Shown: piece after piece, positions 18,859 through 21,956 of the stretch
Position numbering within the stretch: position 1 is the stretch's first letter
Layout: the number at the start of each line of letters is the position of its first letter
Assembly: GCA_000697335.1 (NCBI GenBank)
Contig: JNEM01014524.1
Location: 1 to 21,956, forward strand
DNA: 21,956 nt
Reading direction: 5' to 3'
Source of the DNA: Conidiobolus incongruus B7586
Taxonomy: Eukaryota; Entomophthoromycota; Entomophthoromycetes; Entomophthorales; Conidiobolaceae
Program-made: the position numbers and the translations under genes
Notes under the pieces: generated by a model
Seen by the model: only the letters and a program-made list of their open reading frames with translations
What the model was told of the DNA's origin: nothing
Databases searched by the model: none

Positions 18859-20431
18859 CACTAACCCACAAAAGTGAGTTATAAAATCAAAAACACCTAT
18901 ATTTTTACTAATAACTTAATTAATATTTAATGAAATAAACTTAAATTAAATAATTAAAATCTATTATATTTATTAGTTATATATATCATTAAATGATGAT
19001 ATTTAGCTATTAATTAGCTAAAATATAAACCCTTAAATTTTACTTAAGATGAGTTATAAATTTGTAAGTTTTTGGTGATATAAAAAAATTAAAACCTAGT
19101 GTATCCACCTTTAGCTTTTCTAACTTCTTTAAGTTTGTAGGGTATAGAATCAACTAACTTCTTACACTAAGAAGGGTTAATCTTGTTCCATACTTCTTGA
19201 ATATATTCCTAAAGTTAATCTAAATTTTTTGCTGGGGGGAAAGCTTTAATAGCTTTTTTTAACTGATCCTAAAAGTGTTCAATTAAATTAAAGTTAAGAG
19301 ATTAAAGAAGCCACTTTATAACTGTTATCTTGTTATTTTTAAGCTATTTAGTAGTAGAAGCTGTAGTATAGCAAGAGGCATTATCTTGCTGGAAAATAAC
19401 ATCAGATTTGTTTAACCTATATTATTCAATGGTTTTTTTCAATTCATTGTTCAGAATACTTTAGTACATCTCAACATTAATTCCCCCATTAACTTTACAA
19501 AGATACCCTACACCTAAAGACAACATACATCCCCAAACAATAATTGACCCACCACTATACTTTTGGGTAAAATTAACATGATGGTCACAAAGTAATTCTG
19601 CATCTTTTCTGAAGTATCTAGCTTTTCTATCAGATCCACTAAGGTATATTTTTGTTTTATTAGACTAAATATCCTTACTCCAATCAGTTTTAGTTCAACA
19701 TTGGTGGTGACATTTAAACTCCCACCTAACTTTGTGGTGGGATTTCTTTAGTTGGGGGTGTTTTTTCTTGAGGTGTAAGTAGTATCCATGCTAATGTAAA
19801 GCACATATAATAGTATCAGTGCTAACCAATATTCTTATATAGTCTTGTAGTTCCTGCTATATTTCTACAGTAGTACCACACTTGCCTGTATTAACCAACC
19901 TACAGATATACTTTTCATCATGTTCATCTATAATCCTAACACACTTAAGTTTAGGTTTAAATGTTTCTTTATTGTTATTCTTAACAACCCTAGCTACAAT
20001 AAACTAGCTAACACTAGTAATTCTAGCAATATCACAAGTTGATTTACCTTCTTTACAAAGTTGATTGATATACAAGTGGATTTTTTTAGAGAGGGATTTA
20101 GGTATAATGATACTAATAAAAAAAATTTAGTATATCTGTAAAATATTATATAAAATAATAACAAAGAGAGAAAAAAGATATGGTTATATATTGTTAAATA
20201 TATCCCCTTATCTCAAAAACCCACAAATTTATAACTCACCTTGGTTAAATATTAAGGGTTAATATTTTTGCTAATAGTTTACTAAATATATCTAAATATA
20301 TTTATCTATTATTAAATAATATACCTTAATTATATATTATAGTTTCAAGTAATCTAATATATATAATTGTTTTAGTTATTAATTAAAATATATATATTTT
20401 TGATTTTATGACTCACTTTTGCAGGTTAGTG
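18859..20431 (-). mobile_element. Tc1/mariner transposon, copy 2
   Basis: It is 1573 bp, the same length as copy 1, with TA duplications at 18857-18858 and 20432-20433. The right terminal repeat equals that of copy 1. The left repeat has three changes in its first 35 bases. The inner IR/DR sites are also present (about 19049-19060 and 20228-20239). It lies in TIR copy C at a place where copy B keeps the empty site (tttaagtatgattaaatt, 17311-17328), so the insertion and its TA duplication can be read directly. Confidence 0.93.
19089..20117 (-). pseudogene. Tc1-family DD34E transposase, inactivated (copy 2)
   Basis: It is collinear with the transposase remnant of copy 1 at an offset of 7006 bp, again without frameshifts. 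It has many stops; several match those of copy 1 and others are private to this copy. The first catalytic Asp is Asn here too, and the adjacent Glu is Lys (GAA to AAA). Shared changes suggest that the parent was already damaged or that both copies were hit by the same mutational process. It cannot encode an active enzyme. Confidence 0.88.
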
Positions 20432-20619
20432 TATAATTAAATTAAACAATTAATTTTAAAAAATTATTTTTTAATTAAAAATTATTATTATATATATATA
20501 ATTCAAAACTATTTATTTTCTTATTTGTTTTGTATATATTTTTTTGTTTAAAACTAATAATATATTTGAAAAATCAGAAATTAAAAAATCTCCCATTTTT
20601 TTGATTCTATAGTAATATT

Positions 20620-21380
20620 TATATATTAAATTAACTCTCAGTTAAGAAAACATAATAGATTTAAAAATACTATCTCTATGTTTATTAGATTTTTGTTCAA
20701 TAAATTTCTAATAGTAAAAAATAAAATTATATACTATATTGACATCTTAAGTCTATATAAAGTTAAGATTAAAAATTTAATAATATATACCTAATATTGA
20801 TTCAAGAGTTATTATAAAATTTATGAATATTATACTATATAAATATTAAAAATTAGTAAACATTGATTTTAATAAAATAAAGTTTGATTAATGAATTTGA
20901 ATATATTTAATAATTACAAAGTTGAAAGATATTTTATTGGATTATTTATTATCCAATTATTATTGAATTATAATATAACATAATATTAGTTTATTTATTC
21001 AAAAATTGTTTATTTATAAATTATCTATTTAATAAAATTATGAGTTTTCATATTTCATTGTAAGATATCTATTGTTATTTATTATAATAAATAGTAAATA
21101 AATATTGAAATTTTAAGTATAATATAATTAATATTACAAAGTTAAATTTATTCATAGTTAGATATTAATATATTGATATATCAATAATATAACCTAATAA
21201 TATGAATTTTATTAAATCAAGGTATTATTCAAAAATATCAAATATTAGGGTAATTGAAATTTTGATTTTTAAATATCAATGAAATATATTTTAACTAAAA
21301 ATTACTTAGTTTCTAATATATAATAAATCCTTAAATTTAAATATTTATTGAATTATAAAAAAATAATTTTTTTAAAGGAT
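20620..21380. other. AT-rich spacer
   Basis: Between TIR copies C and D. Very AT-rich with stops in all frames; I see no gene, RNA or ordered repeat. Confidence 0.65.
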
Positions 21381-21956
21381 AATAATAATTATAAATTTGG
21401 AAAAAAAAAATAATATATTCTTTAATTTCTGATTTTTCAAATATATCATTAATTTTGAAAAAACAAATATATAATATATATATTTTATTATCATTTTCTA
21501 TTTAAATTATTTTAAATTTAAAATTTGAGGGTAAATTTAATTATACTTAAACTAGAGAGTAAACATCAATTGTTTTTTATTTTAATATCACTGAAACTTA
21601 ACAAAAAACTCTCTAAATTCATTTCAGATTTTTAAATAATTTATAAAGATAATACTCTATCTAAATTTACCATTTATTGTAAAATCCACAATTTTAAATT
21701 TAAAAAGGATAATATTTAAAATTTACTTAAATTTAAAAAGCTAATTATTATTGTTATTTTTATATTAATATAAAAAGAAAAATATATATTGAAAAATATT
21801 ATTTTATTCTAGTTTAATAATTATCTTATTAATTTAATATTAATTATACAAGTATTTTATATAAATTATAATTTAAACATAAGATAATTATTAAAAATAT
21901 AAAATAAATATTGTATAATTTAATTAAAGCTTCAAAAAATTTTAGTAAAAATAATT
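21381..21956 (+). mobile_element. TIR DNA transposon, copy D (cut by window edge)
   Basis: Direct orientation relative to copy A. The segment ctttaatttctgatttttca (from 21420) and the following 450 bp follow 11138-11640 of copy A in order, including the cttaaactaga block near 21548 and the poly-A/T segments after it. The left boundary is blurred and the right end lies outside the window. Confidence 0.5.

Larger units (their letters stand above)
17493..20619 (-). mobile_element. Decayed TIR DNA transposon, copy C (interrupted)
   Basis: It is head-to-tail with copy B and shares its AATATT at 17493-17498; its right end is AATATT at 20614-20619. It contains an LTR-like insert (17876-18122) and a 1573-bp Tc1 element (18859-20431). 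Without these it is about 1.3 kb. Alignment with B is clear on both sides of each insert, for example tttttgctatatttttaacaa at the left and ttcaaaactatttattttct at the right. Confidence 0.6.

Noticed and set aside
1-21956. tRNA genes, rRNA, CRISPR arrays, bacterial-type operons
   Set aside because: No tRNA B-box-like sequence with a paired acceptor stem, no rRNA core motif and no regularly spaced direct repeats were seen. Introns and gene content show a eukaryotic nuclear region.

Overview
The window looks like nuclear DNA of a low-GC fungus. Evidence: short, uniform spliceosomal introns (about 48-53 nt, several with TACTAAT-like branch points), a Kin1/MARK-type kinase, a yeast-type Miro GTPase (Gem1), a PER1/PGAP3 GPI-remodelling protein, and fungal-style transposon decay dominated by C:G-to-T:A changes. 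Genes are clearly richer in G+C than the spacers, which are roughly 80% A+T. A low-GC early-diverging fungus (for example an Entomophthoromycotina-like lineage) would fit, but the sequence does not fix the taxon.

Layout. Positions 1-120 are a GC-richer edge of unknown nature. At 731-1294 (minus) is a small secreted protein rich in Ser, Gln, Asn, Gly and Thr, with a TATA box and a poly(A) signal. After 2 kb of AT-rich spacer comes a two-exon Kin1-like kinase (3475-5427, plus). It converges, with 78 bp between stop codons, on an intronless PER1/PGAP3 homologue (5506-6480, minus). Upstream of that lies an eight-exon Gem1/Miro gene (6931-9147, minus), which I rebuilt exon by exon to 620 codons before the stop. 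The three housekeeping genes act in polarity/secretion signalling, ER GPI-anchor lipid remodelling and mitochondrial tethering or inheritance. Nothing shows that they work as one unit.

The right half (about 10.5-22 kb) is a transposon nest. A GC-rich island of unknown coding status (10505-11073) ends where a decayed terminal-inverted-repeat (TIR) element begins. That roughly 1.3 kb family, which I do not recognise, has four copies: A 11100-14356, B 16185-17498, C 17493-20619 and D from about 21381 to the window edge. B and C are head-to-tail and share one AATATT. Copies A and C each carry a 1573-bp Tc1/mariner element of IR/DR architecture with a broken DD34E transposase, and each also carries what looks like a solo LTR. 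In A the order is Tc1 within LTR within TIR element, which gives a relative chronology. Copy B preserves the empty site for two of these insertions.

I found no tRNA, rRNA or CRISPR array, and no clear new multi-gene system. The most notable items are the unnamed TIR family, the paired cysteine loss in the PGAP3 homologue, an in-frame stop-free 51-nt intron in gem1, and the cysteine-free secreted protein.
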